Source: Bosea sp. Tri-49 (GTDB lineage: Bacteria > Pseudomonadota > Alphaproteobacteria > Rhizobiales > Beijerinckiaceae). From it: 64,000 nucleotides of DNA. Below the pieces are notes generated by a model. That model was not told the origin of the DNA. It saw nothing but the letters and a program-made list of their open reading frames with translations, and did no database searches. Of the stretch, positions 42,757-51,241 are shown piece by piece. Position numbers and translations under genes: made by a program. Within the stretch, counting starts at the first letter, position 1, and every line of letters starts with the position of its first letter. The stretch lies in contig NZ_CP017946.1 of assembly GCF_003952665.1 (NCBI RefSeq), positions 2,356,001-2,420,000 of the forward strand. The letters run 5' to 3'.

Positions 42757-42797
42757 TTGACAGAAAACCGGGCGGATGCTCTTCATGTGAGCATCCG
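42757..42797 (+). promoter_or_regulatory. HAD promoter with ATGCTC-N7-GAGCAT operator
   Basis: A TTGACA at 42757-42762 lies 18 bases before a CTTCAT (-10-like). Across it is a perfect 9-bp inverted repeat, CGGATGCTC-N7-GAGCATCCG (42773-42797), ending five bases before the HAD start. The half-sites and 7-base spacer recur at the ugp promoter, so the second SorC regulator is the likely binder. The repeat could alternatively act as the xylB terminator. Confidence 0.6.
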
Positions 42798-42802
42798 TTC
42801 AA

Positions 42803-43495
42803 ATGATTTGTTGCCCGATGCACTCTCCGCACTCGCCTTTCGACCTCGTCATCCTCGACTGCGACGGCGTACTCGTCGACAGCGAGGTCATCAGCTGCCG
42901 CACCCTCGTCGATATTCTCTCGCCTTTCGATCCCAGCTATGATTTGGCGACGGTCATGCGCCGCTATCTCGGGCGGCCGTCCAGCGCGATCATCGAGGAT
43001 TACGAGCGAATGACCGGCCGCCCGGCCTCTGCCGACTTCACCCGGGGCTGGCGGGCACAGCTCTTCGCCGCGTTCGGGCGCGAGCTCAAGCCGGTCGAGG
43101 GCGTCCGCAGCGCCGTCGAGTCCTTCGGAAGCGACTACTGCGTCGCCTCGTCCAGCGATGAAGAGCGCATCGAGCTCTGCCTGCGGAAGGTCGATCTCTG
43201 GGATCTCTTCGCCGGACGGATCTTCAGCACGACCCGCGTGCGGCGCGGCAAGCCTGCGCCGGACCTGTTCCTGCTGGCGGCCAATGAGCGCGGCGTGGCG
43301 CCCGAGCGCTGCCTGGTGATCGAGGACAGCGTCAGCGGCGTCACTGCAGCGAAGGCGGCGGGAATGATGGCCTACGGCCTGGCCGCCGGCAGTCATTTCG
43401 CCGTTCTCGACCAGCGACAGGCGCTTCTGGCGGCAGGAGCCGACCGCCTCTTCGAATCCTGGCGAGAGCTGGCGCTTGCGCCCGTGCCAGGCTGA
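42803..43495 (+). CDS. HAD-superfamily phosphatase (beta-phosphoglucomutase/6-phosphogluconate phosphatase-like)
   Basis: 230 residues. Motif I FDLVILDCDGVLVDSEVISC (Asp19, Asp21), motif II-like CVASSSDEERIELCL, motif III lysine in RVRRGKPAPDLFLLAA and motif IV VIEDSVSGVTAAKAAGMMAY. This HAD subgroup removes phosphate from sugar or polyol phosphates, or isomerises them. ATG 42803 is the first of two possible starts (the second at 42818); neither has a good ribosome site and a hairpin lies just before it. It heads a unit with the second SorC regulator. Confidence 0.85.
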   Translation: MICCPMHSPHSPFDLVILDCDGVLVDSEVISCRTLVDILSPFDPSYDLATVMRRYLGRPSSAIIEDYERMTGRPASADFTRGWRAQLFAAFGRELKPVEGVRSAVESFGSDYCVASSSDEERIELCLRKVDLWDLFAGRIFSTTRVRRGKPAPDLFLLAANERGVAPERCLVIEDSVSGVTAAKAAGMMAYGLAAGSHFAVLDQRQALLAAGADRLFESWRELALAPVPG

Positions 43496-43502
43496 GGATT
43501 CG

Positions 43503-44450
43503 ATGGCTGACAACGACAGCGCCCGCCTCGACGACGCGGCCCGCGCCGGCTGGCTCTACTACATCGCCGGCCGCACGCAGGACGACATCGCGCAGATCCT
43601 GAACATCTCGCGCCCGGCCGCGCAGCGCCTCGTCTCGCTCTGCCGCAGCGAGGGGCTGATCAGCTTTCGCATGAACCATCCGATCAGCACCTGCATGGAT
43701 CTCGCCGCAAGGCTGCGCGATCGTTTCGAGCTGCTGCATTGCGACGTTGCCCCTTCCGATGGCTCGGCGGAGACGGGGGCCGCCGGCGTCGCGGCGCTCG
43801 GCGGCGTGCTGATCGAGCGCTGGCTGCGCTCGCGCAAATCACTGGTCATGGCGCTGGGCACCGGTCGCTCGATGCGGGCCAGCATCGAGCGCGTTCCGGC
43901 CATGTCCTGTCCGCTGCACCGGCTGGTTTCACTGGTCGGGACGATCTCCCCCGATGGTTCGGCCAGCCCCTTCGACACGCTGGTCAAGCTCGCCGAGATC
44001 ACCAAGGCGCAGCATTTCCCGATGCCGCTGCCGCTTTACGTGTCGAGCCCCGAGGAGCGCGCCCAGCTCATCGAAATCGAATCGGTCAGGCGCATCCGTG
44101 CCATTGCCGGCGAGGCCGATCTTTGGGTGATGGGCATCAGTCAGATCGGCGATGACGCCGTGCTGTACCGCGACGGCTTCATGACGCGCAGCGAGCTGCT
44201 CGAGATGGTTCGCCACGGCGCCGTCGGCGAGGTGACCGGCTGGGTCTTCGACGCGGAAGGCCGTCTTCTCGACCGTGGCACCAATCTGCGCGTGACCAGC
44301 GTGCCGCCGGAGCCCGGCAGTGCCCGGTTGCGCATCTGCATCGGCCAGGGCCCGGCCAAGGTGGCGCCGCTGCGTGCCGCGCTCGCCGGCAAGATCGTGA
44401 ACGGCCTCGTCACCGACGAGGACACCGCGCGCGCCCTCCTCGCCGACTGA
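43503..44450 (+). CDS. SorC/DeoR-type sugar-binding transcriptional regulator 2
   Basis: 315 residues from ATG 43503; GAGG lies five bases upstream. N-terminal DNA-binding region AAAGWLYYIAGRTQDDIAQI-like (seen as AARAGWLYYIAGRTQ) then ILNISRPAAQRLVSLCRSEG; SorC sensor domain with LVMALGTGRSMRASIERVP, RLVSLVGTISPDGSASPF and LVTDEDTARALL. It follows the HAD gene by 7 bases and precedes the ugp-type operon. The repeated ATGCTY-N7-GAGCAT motif before both units suggests that it controls both, including itself, with a sugar- or polyol-phosphate as effector. Confidence 0.92.
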   Translation: MADNDSARLDDAARAGWLYYIAGRTQDDIAQILNISRPAAQRLVSLCRSEGLISFRMNHPISTCMDLAARLRDRFELLHCDVAPSDGSAETGAAGVAALGGVLIERWLRSRKSLVMALGTGRSMRASIERVPAMSCPLHRLVSLVGTISPDGSASPFDTLVKLAEITKAQHFPMPLPLYVSSPEERAQLIEIESVRRIRAIAGEADLWVMGISQIGDDAVLYRDGFMTRSELLEMVRHGAVGEVTGWVFDAEGRLLDRGTNLRVTSVPPEPGSARLRICIGQGPAKVAPLRAALAGKIVNGLVTDEDTARALLAD

Positions 44451-44528
44451 GCCCGCCACATCTCCCATATCTGTCCGGCGCACGCGGGCTGCCGCAGCGG
44501 GCGGCTGTCACATGCCCGTCACCAACGG

Positions 44529-44581
44529 TTGACATAGAGAGCCAGTGTGCGAGCATATGCTTAAACCAAGAGCATATGCTC
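44529..44581 (+). promoter_or_regulatory. ugp-type operon promoter with two GAGCATATGCTY palindromes
   Basis: TTGACA at 44529-44534 is followed after 18 bases by GCATAT. Palindromes GAGCATATGCTT (44551-44562) and GAGCATATGCTC (44570-44581) have centres 19 bp apart, covering the -10 and start region. Between them lies ATGCTT-N7-GAGCAT, the same layout as at the HAD promoter. Likely operators of SorC regulator 2. Confidence 0.8.
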
Positions 44582-44606
44582 ATATAACTTGTGAGGGAGG
44601 CTTTAC

Positions 44607-45920
44607 ATGCGACCTTTCTATGGTGCGTTTGCCGGTGCGGGCGCTCTGCTGCTGGCGGGGTTGTCCTCCGCCCAGGCGGCGACGGAAATCGAATTCTGGC
44701 ACGCGATGAGCGGCGCGCTCGGTGAGCGTGTCGACGAGGTGGTCAAGAAGTTCAACGACTCCCAGAAGGACTACGTCGTCAAGGCGATCGCCAAGGGCAA
44801 TTACGACGAGGTGCTGAACGGCACGATTGCGGCGTACCGCGCCAAGCGCCAGCCCGAGATCGTGCAGTCGAACGAGCGCTCCTTCCTCACCATGGTCAAT
44901 TCCGGCGCCATCGTCTCGACGAGCGAGCTGATGGCGCAGCAGGGCCGCCCGGTCGACGTCTCGAAATTCATCGCGCCGGTCGTCAGCTACTTCGCGATCG
45001 ACGGCAAGCTCCAGGCGATGCCGTTCAATTCTTCGACGCCGATCCTGTTCTACAACCGCGATCACTTCAAAGCGGCCGGTTTCGACAAGCCCGGCGCGAC
45101 CTGGCAGGAGCTCGAGCCGCAGCTCGACGCGATCAAGGCCAAAGGCGTGTCGAAATGCGCGATGGTGCTGCCCGGCGACTATGAGTGGAGCTTCCTCGAG
45201 AACTACAGCGCGGTGAACGACATCCCGTATGCGACAAAGCGCAACGGCATGGACGGTCTCGACACCAGCTTCATCTTCAACAAGGGCAAGCTTGTCGGCC
45301 AGGTCGAGCGCATGAAGCGGCTGGTCAGCTCCGGCGTGATGCAGCTCGCCGGGCAGGGCATCATCCCGATCCAGCTCTTCACCTCGGGCGAATGCTCGAC
45401 GATCATCGCCTCCACCGCATCGCATGCCGCGGTCGTCGCCGCCGCGAAGTTCGACTGGAGCGCGGCCGAGCTGCCCTACGAGCAGGGCGTGACCCCGAAG
45501 AACAGCGTCATCGGCGGCGCCGCGCTCTGGACCCTGAAGGGGCATACGCCGGAGAAGTACAAGGCGATCGCCGCCTTCTACGATTTCCTCGCGAAGACCG
45601 ACACGCAGGTCTGGTGGCATCAGGCGACGGGTTATGTCCCGGTCACGACCGCCGCCTATGACGCGGCCAAGGCAGAAGGCTACTATCAGAAGAACCCGAC
45701 GCGCGAGATCGCCGTGGTCCAGCTGATGCGCGGCACGCCCAGCGACAACTCGCTCGGCTTCCGCATCGGCAACAGCAACCAGATCAACGTCGCGATCATG
45801 GAGGAGGTTTCGGCCGCCTTCCTCGGCAAGAAGCCGGTGCAGCAGGCGCTCGACGACGCAGTGGGCCGCGGCAACGAGGTGCTGCGCCGCTACGAGCAGC
45901 TCAATGCCGGCAAGAAATAG
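44607..45920 (+). CDS. ugpB: UgpB-like ABC transporter substrate-binding protein
   Basis: 437 residues. Signal peptide 1-24 (MRPFYGAFAGAGALLLAGLS, cleaved after AQA). The mature protein shares clear blocks with UgpB for sn-glycerol-3-phosphate/glycerophosphodiesters: EFWHAMSGALGERVDEVVKK, GNYDEVLNG, PFNSSTPILFYN, LENYSAVN, VIGGAALW, WWHQATGYVPVT and the C-terminal ALDDAVGRGNEVLRRYEQLN. The ligand may be a glycerophosphodiester or a related phospho-polyol. It opens a five-gene unit with permeases, phosphodiesterase and polyol dehydrogenase. Confidence 0.9.
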   Translation: MRPFYGAFAGAGALLLAGLSSAQAATEIEFWHAMSGALGERVDEVVKKFNDSQKDYVVKAIAKGNYDEVLNGTIAAYRAKRQPEIVQSNERSFLTMVNSGAIVSTSELMAQQGRPVDVSKFIAPVVSYFAIDGKLQAMPFNSSTPILFYNRDHFKAAGFDKPGATWQELEPQLDAIKAKGVSKCAMVLPGDYEWSFLENYSAVNDIPYATKRNGMDGLDTSFIFNKGKLVGQVERMKRLVSSGVMQLAGQGIIPIQLFTSGECSTIIASTASHAAVVAAAKFDWSAAELPYEQGVTPKNSVIGGAALWTLKGHTPEKYKAIAAFYDFLAKTDTQVWWHQATGYVPVTTAAYDAAKAEGYYQKNPTREIAVVQLMRGTPSDNSLGFRIGNSNQINVAIMEEVSAAFLGKKPVQQALDDAVGRGNEVLRRYEQLNAGKK

Positions 45921-46905
45921 TACGGCGGCTCTTCCCGTGGCGGCTGGCGGTGGCGCTTTGCGCCTCCGCTGGCCGTTCCGGCGCCTGCTCCTCAAGGGCG
46001 ACGGCCAGGCCGAAAGCGGGCTGAAGCGCGCGCATTTCCGGGACTGGCGCCTGCCGTTCTGGCTGCTCGCGCCGCAGCTCTTCATCCTGCTGCTGTTCTT
46101 CTTCATTCCCTCGATCAGGGCGCTGATCCAGGCCTTCCAGCTGACCGATCCGTTCGGCGCCACCACGCAGTGGGTTGGCTTCCAGAATTTCGAGCGGCTG
46201 TTCCGCAGCGGCGTCTACTGGTCATCGGCGCAAGTGACGCTGATCTTCACCATCGCCCAGAACGTGCTGACGCTGTCGCTCGCGCTGCTGCTCGCCTTCG
46301 CCTCGAACCACATCCTGCGCGGACGCGGCGTCTACCGGACCGTGCTGCTGCTACCCTACGCCATCGCCCCGGCGATCGCCGGCATCATGCTCGCCTTCCT
46401 GTTCAATCCCCGGGTCGGCCCCGTCGCGCACATGCTGCAGGGGCTCGGCTTCGACTGGGACCCGAACCGCAATTCCTGGCATGCGCTCAGCCTGATCGTC
46501 ATGGCCGCGTCGTGGAAGCACATCTGTTACAACTACATCTTCCTCGTCGCGGCGCTGCTCTCGGTGCCCCAGTCGATCCTCGAATCCGCCTATCTCGATG
46601 GGGCGGGGCCGATCCAGCGCTTCCTGCGCATCTCGCTGCCGATGATCACGCCGACACTGTTCTTCCTGATCGTGATCAATTTCGTCTACGGGCTGTTCGA
46701 GACCTTCGCCATCGTCGACGCCACGACCCGGGGCGGCCCGGCCGGTGCGACCTCCATTCTCGTCTACAAGGTCTATCAGGACGGCTTCGTCACGCTCGAC
46801 CTCGGCTCCTCCGCCGCGCAATCCGTCGTGCTGATGGCGCTCGCGCTGGCCCTGACCTTCGCGCAGTTCCGCTTCGTCGAGCGCCGCGTGAACTACAGCG
46901 TCTAG
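45904..46905 (+). CDS. ugpA: UgpA-like ABC transporter permease
   Basis: 333 residues; the ATG overlaps the ugpB-like stop by 17 bases. An N-terminal cytoplasmic extension of about 50 residues precedes six helices starting at LPFWLLAPQLFILLLFFFIP. The coupling loop is ESAYLDGAGPIQRFLRISLP. LLLPYAIAPAIAGIMLAFLF is typical of UgpA. A shorter start inside the extension is possible. Forms the channel with UgpE-like protein. Confidence 0.9.
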   Translation: MPARNSTAALPVAAGGGALRLRWPFRRLLLKGDGQAESGLKRAHFRDWRLPFWLLAPQLFILLLFFFIPSIRALIQAFQLTDPFGATTQWVGFQNFERLFRSGVYWSSAQVTLIFTIAQNVLTLSLALLLAFASNHILRGRGVYRTVLLLPYAIAPAIAGIMLAFLFNPRVGPVAHMLQGLGFDWDPNRNSWHALSLIVMAASWKHICYNYIFLVAALLSVPQSILESAYLDGAGPIQRFLRISLPMITPTLFFLIVINFVYGLFETFAIVDATTRGGPAGATSILVYKVYQDGFVTLDLGSSAAQSVVLMALALALTFAQFRFVERRVNYSV

Positions 46906-46912
46906 GATCGCG

Positions 46913-47803
46913 ATGAACGAACGCACGCCGATCATCGACGCTGTCTGCCATCTCATCCTGCTGGTGGGCGCCGCGCTCGTCTGCCTGCCGATCTACTTCG
47001 TCTTGGTCACCGGCTCGCTCTCGCAGCAGGAGATCATGCGGGTGCCGATGTCCTGGCTGCCGGGCACCGAGTTCGTCGCGAACATGCAGACCGTCCTGAG
47101 CAACGCGAATTTCGGCCGGCTGCTGCTCAACTCCTTTATCATCGCCGCGGGCATCACCATCGGAAAGCTGTCCGTTTCGGTGATCGCAGCCTTCGCCGTC
47201 ACCTATTTCCGCTTCCCCTTCCGGATGACGGCCTTCTGGCTGATCTTCATGTCGCTGATGCTGCCGATCGAGGTCCGCATCGTGCCGACCTACGAGTCGG
47301 CGGCGAATGTGGCGCTGCCGCTCAACATTCTGGGCTCCTGGCTCGGCATCCAGGCGCTGGTCGATCTCGACTGGAATCTGGTCAACACCTATTCGGGCCT
47401 GATCCTGCCGCTGATCGCCTCCGCCACGGCGACCTTCCTCTTCCGCCAGTTCTTCCTCACCGTTCCCGACGAGCTCTGCGAGGCGGCGCGCATCGATGGC
47501 GCAACCCCGTGGCAGTTCTTCCGGCTGATCCTGCTGCCTTTGTCGCGCTCGAACATCGTGGCGCTGGCGATCATCCTCTTCCTGATGGGCTGGAACCAGT
47601 ATCTCTGGCCGCTGCTGCTCACCACCGATCCCGCAATGGCCAATGCGGTGATCGGCCTGAAGAAGCTGATGCCGCAGAGCGACTCGCTGCCGACCTGGCA
47701 TCTGCTCATGAACGCGGCCTTCCTGACGATGCTGCCGCCGACCCTCGTCATCCTCATCCTCCAGCGCTGGTTCGTGAAGGGGCTGGTGGACAGCGGCAAG
47801 TAG
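46913..47803 (+). CDS. ugpE: UgpE-like ABC transporter permease
   Basis: 296 residues, six helices. The coupling loop CEAARIDGATPWQFFRLILL lies near residues 190-209, and EIMRVPMSWLPGTEFVANM and MLPIEVRIVPTYE match UgpE. Second half of the inner-membrane channel. The operon has no UgpC ATPase, which normally completes UgpBAEC, so the importer must borrow an ATPase encoded elsewhere. Confidence 0.9.
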   Translation: MNERTPIIDAVCHLILLVGAALVCLPIYFVLVTGSLSQQEIMRVPMSWLPGTEFVANMQTVLSNANFGRLLLNSFIIAAGITIGKLSVSVIAAFAVTYFRFPFRMTAFWLIFMSLMLPIEVRIVPTYESAANVALPLNILGSWLGIQALVDLDWNLVNTYSGLILPLIASATATFLFRQFFLTVPDELCEAARIDGATPWQFFRLILLPLSRSNIVALAIILFLMGWNQYLWPLLLTTDPAMANAVIGLKKLMPQSDSLPTWHLLMNAAFLTMLPPTLVILILQRWFVKGLVDSGK

Positions 47804-47830
47804 CAGACAACCTGGACAACGGAATTCATC

Positions 47831-48571
47831 ATGCGGATCATCGGCCATCGCGGCGCACGCAATATCTGGGCGGAGAACAGTCTCAGCGGCTTCCGCAATG
47901 TCTGTGGCCTTGGCGTCAACGCCGTCGAGCTCGACGTGCATCTCTCGAGCGACGGCGAGATCATGGTGATCCACGACCCGCTGCTCGAGCGCACGACGGA
48001 CCATAAGGGCCCGATCGGTCGCCTGAGCCGCGAGGCCCTGCGCAAGGTCAAGCTCCACGATACGCTCAGCGAGACGATCCCGACGCTGCCCGCCATCCTC
48101 GACGTCTTCGCGCCGACGACAATCGAGCTCGAGATCGAGATGAAGATGGATGCCTTCGGCAATCCCTATCCCGGCCTGCTCGACAAGGTGATCGCGCTCG
48201 TCAGGGAGCGCGGGCTCGCCGCGCGCGTCGTGCTGACCTGCTTCGTCCCGGAGGTCATCGAGGAGATCAGGGCCAAGGCGCCCGAGATGCGCCGGCTCGC
48301 CTCGGTCGACCGCCGCTCTTGCGAAGCTTTCGGCGGCGTCGACAGGACCTTGAAGCGCTTCGTCGATCTTGGCTGCATCATCGCCGTCGAGCAGTCGCTG
48401 CTGCGGCTGACGATCGACCGCGCCGTTGCGATCGTCGGGCGCGACAAGCTCGGCGTCTGGGTGCCCAATACGGTTGGCGATCTCGACTACTGGCTCGGCC
48501 AGCCGGTGTCGCAGATCACCAGCGACCGCCCGGACCTCGCGCTGCAGCTCCTGGCTGCAAGGGCGAAGTGA
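47831..48571 (+). CDS. ugpQ: Glycerophosphodiester phosphodiesterase
   Basis: 246 residues. The GDPD TIM-barrel motif is intact at the N-terminus: IIGHRGARNIWAENSLSGF (catalytic His and Glu), VELDVHLSSDGEIMVIHDPL (metal Glu/Asp and second His), and EIEMKMDAFG (metal Glu). No signal peptide, so cytoplasmic like UgpQ. Hydrolyses phosphodiesters such as glycerophosphocholine; relatives cut agrocinopine-type sugar phosphodiesters. Placed after the Ugp-like importer it should act on the imported diester. Confidence 0.92.
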   Translation: MRIIGHRGARNIWAENSLSGFRNVCGLGVNAVELDVHLSSDGEIMVIHDPLLERTTDHKGPIGRLSREALRKVKLHDTLSETIPTLPAILDVFAPTTIELEIEMKMDAFGNPYPGLLDKVIALVRERGLAARVVLTCFVPEVIEEIRAKAPEMRRLASVDRRSCEAFGGVDRTLKRFVDLGCIIAVEQSLLRLTIDRAVAIVGRDKLGVWVPNTVGDLDYWLGQPVSQITSDRPDLALQLLAARAK

Positions 48572-50061
48572 CTGGGATGGCCGTGGTCCTGTCACGTGCG
48601 GCGCTTGCCGGGATCGGGAAAGCGGTTGCGACTCCGAGCTACCGTTCCGAGCAACTGAGCCCGGGCATCGTCCATATCGGGGTCGGCAATTTCCATCGCG
48701 CCCATCAGGCGGCCTATCTCGATGAATTGTTCGAGCGCGGGCTCGACCATGACTGGGCGATCATCGGCACCGGCGTGCGGGAGAGCGACGCGCAGATGGG
48801 GCGCGATCTCGCCGCGCAGGACTTCCTGACCACCGTGGTGACGCAGGAGGCCGACCGCACGCAGGCGCGGGTGACCGGCGCGATGATCGATTTCATTCCG
48901 CCAGGCGACGGCGGGGCGATCCTGCAGCGCCTGGTCGATCCCCGGACGCGGATCGTGTCGCTGACCGTCACCGAGGGTGGCTACTATCTCGACCCGGCGA
49001 CACAGGCTTTCGATGCGAGCCATCCCGACATCGTCGCCGATGCCAGGGATCGCCTTGCTCGCCCGAAGACCGCTTTCGGCCTGATCGCAGCCGGGCTGCT
49101 GAAACGGCGCGCGGCCGGCCTGCCACCCTTCACGGTGATGTCCTGCGACAACCTGCCAGGCAACGGCCATGTCACGGCAGACGCCGTCACCGGCCTCGTC
49201 GATCTGATCGACCGCTCGGAAGCGGACTGGATTCGCCAGAATGCCGCCTTTCCGAATGGCATGGTCGACCGCATCACGCCCGCGACGTCGGAGCACGAAC
49301 GTCAGGTCCTGCGCGATGATTTTGGGATCGACGATCGCCGGCCGGTCTTTTGCGAGGATTTCCGGCAATGGGTGCTGGAGGATCACTTTCCGGCGGGGCG
49401 CCCCCGGCTGGAGCAGGTCGGCGTTCAGTTCGTCGCCGATGTCGCGCCCTTCGAGCTGATGAAGATCCGCATTCTCAATGGCGGTCACGCGGCGATAGCC
49501 TATCCCGCCGGCCTGCTCGACATCCACTTCGTCCACGAGGCGATGGCGGACCCGCAGATCGCGCGCTTCCTGTCGGTTCTGCTCGATCAGGAGGTCATCC
49601 CCAGGGTCCCGCCGGTTCCGGATACGGATCTGGCGGCCTACAAGCGCACGATCGAGCGGCGCTTCGCCAATCCCATGATCGGCGACACGATCCGCCGGCT
49701 GTGCCTGGACGGCTCGAACCGCCAGCCGAAATTCATCCTGCCGACACTGCGCGATGCCTTGCGGGCTGGCGGGCCGATCGACGGCCTCGCACTCGTCAGC
49801 GCCCTGTGGTGCCGCTACTGCGATGGCGGAACCGAAAGCGGGCAGCCGATCGCGCCGAACGATCCGAGCTGGCCGCGGCTGACGATGCAGGCTCGGCAGG
49901 CCAGGTTCGCGCCGGAGGCCTGGCTCGCCATGCAGGACATCTATGGCGATCTGGCGGAGGACCGGCGCTTCCGGGAAGCGTTCAGCCTAGCCTTGCAGAG
50001 AATCTGGCAGTCCGGAACCCGCGCGAGTATCGACGGCTACCTCGCCTCGCGCAGCTCGTGA
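48568..50061 (+). CDS. Long-chain mannitol dehydrogenase-family polyol/fructuronate oxidoreductase
   Basis: 497 residues from GTG 48568 (overlaps the ugpQ-like stop as GTGA and has AAGGG five bases before); ATG 48577 is an alternative. NAD motif IVHIGVGNFHRAHQAAYLDE and the substrate lysine region MKIRILNGGHAAIAYPAG (KxxxxNxxH) define the polyol-specific long-chain dehydrogenase family, which oxidises mannitol, arabinitol or ribitol, or reduces fructuronate. Its coupling to a glycerophosphodiesterase suggests that the polyol set free from a phosphodiester is oxidised here. Confidence 0.88.
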   Translation: MTGMAVVLSRAALAGIGKAVATPSYRSEQLSPGIVHIGVGNFHRAHQAAYLDELFERGLDHDWAIIGTGVRESDAQMGRDLAAQDFLTTVVTQEADRTQARVTGAMIDFIPPGDGGAILQRLVDPRTRIVSLTVTEGGYYLDPATQAFDASHPDIVADARDRLARPKTAFGLIAAGLLKRRAAGLPPFTVMSCDNLPGNGHVTADAVTGLVDLIDRSEADWIRQNAAFPNGMVDRITPATSEHERQVLRDDFGIDDRRPVFCEDFRQWVLEDHFPAGRPRLEQVGVQFVADVAPFELMKIRILNGGHAAIAYPAGLLDIHFVHEAMADPQIARFLSVLLDQEVIPRVPPVPDTDLAAYKRTIERRFANPMIGDTIRRLCLDGSNRQPKFILPTLRDALRAGGPIDGLALVSALWCRYCDGGTESGQPIAPNDPSWPRLTMQARQARFAPEAWLAMQDIYGDLAEDRRFREAFSLALQRIWQSGTRASIDGYLASRSS

Positions 50062-50221
50062 CAGGCATCGTCACGTTCCGCGGCGGGCCGTCCGCCTGGC
50101 CGGACAAGCTCCGGCTCGCCCGGCTGGCGCAAAGGACCCGCTCCCCTGTTGCGACCCGATCGAGGCTTTGTGAATTTTGCCTCCGGTGCAGAGCGGCCAT
50201 CGGTGAGCCAGATTAGAGGCG

Positions 50222-51124
50222 ATGGACGCTACACGAGGCTTATCCGCGGCGGTATCGCTGCCCATGCTCGGCCAGGGCCGCCTTGTGGAGAGAGGAGCCA
50301 CGCCGGCGACAGGCGCGGTATCGGCATCCTGGCTTGATGGCCGGATCATCTTCGACCAGCGGCGCTGGCGTTGCAGCGAGGCCGAGCTGAATTGGGTCGC
50401 CCCGGCTCATCTGATCGTCGCGACCTGCCATGGCGGCACGCGCAGGACCAAGGTCACAGCCGGCGGCGCCCGGCCGCACGAGGGCGCGGACCGGCCTGGC
50501 ATGGTGTCCATCGTGCCGGCGGGCACGCCGCGCCATGGGATCTACGAAGGAGCCGACCTAGTCTATGCCGCACTCTGGATCGATCCGGAGCTCGCTTTTC
50601 CCGGCAGTGGATTGCCCCTGCAGGGGGGCGCCCGCACCAATGCCCAAGATCCGCTGCTCCCGGCAGTGCTTGCGAGCCTGCGAGCCGACCTCGCAGCCGG
50701 CTTCTCTCACGATGCTCTCTATGTCGAGCATCTGGCACTGCTCTGCCTGAAGCGCGCTGGTCTGATCGAAGCCCCGCCTCCGCCGACCACGTATGCGAGG
50801 CTCAGCCCTGTCACGCTCCGCCGCATAGAGGAGTATATCGACGCGCATATCGGCGGCACGATTACGCTGGGCGCGCTCGCCAGCGTTGCCGGAATCGGCA
50901 CCGACAGCTTTGCGCGCCGCTTCAAGGCGACGACCGGCCTCGCGCCTTATGCCTTCGTGCTCGAGCTCCGCATGCAGCGCGCCGAGGCGGAATTGGCCCG
51001 CTCCAATCTGCCGATCGCGAACCTCGCCGCGCGGCTTGGCTTCGCCAGCCAGAGCCATTTCACAGCGGCCTTCCGGCGTCGGCGCGGAACGACGCCACAG
51101 GCTTACCGCGCAGCATTTTCCTGA
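50222..51124 (+). CDS. AraC family transcriptional regulator
   Basis: 300 residues. A cupin-like N-terminal half (VSIVPAGTPRHGIYEGADLV) precedes two helix-turn-helix units at about 200-300: LRRIEEYIDAHIGGTITLGA, LASVAGIGTDSFARRFKATT and NLAARLGFASQSHFTAAFRR with the closing RRGTTPQAYR. Located 117 bases upstream of the aldehyde oxidoreductase genes on the same strand, it probably activates them, perhaps in response to an aromatic aldehyde. Confidence 0.9.
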   Translation: MDATRGLSAAVSLPMLGQGRLVERGATPATGAVSASWLDGRIIFDQRRWRCSEAELNWVAPAHLIVATCHGGTRRTKVTAGGARPHEGADRPGMVSIVPAGTPRHGIYEGADLVYAALWIDPELAFPGSGLPLQGGARTNAQDPLLPAVLASLRADLAAGFSHDALYVEHLALLCLKRAGLIEAPPPPTTYARLSPVTLRRIEEYIDAHIGGTITLGALASVAGIGTDSFARRFKATTGLAPYAFVLELRMQRAEAELARSNLPIANLAARLGFASQSHFTAAFRRRRGTTPQAYRAAFS

Positions 51125-51241
51125 ATCGCGACAATCGCTCCCGGTTTGCGAAAGACGGGAGGAGCCGCCATCGCCAGATCAGGCGGCGAGGCCCTGTCCT
51201 TCCGATCGGATGGCAGGGCATGACGCAAGGAGGCTTGCCGC

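Noticed and set aside
46790..48595. 601-codon open frame on the minus strand
   Set aside because: Antisense to ugpE- and ugpQ-type genes; no recognisable domain.
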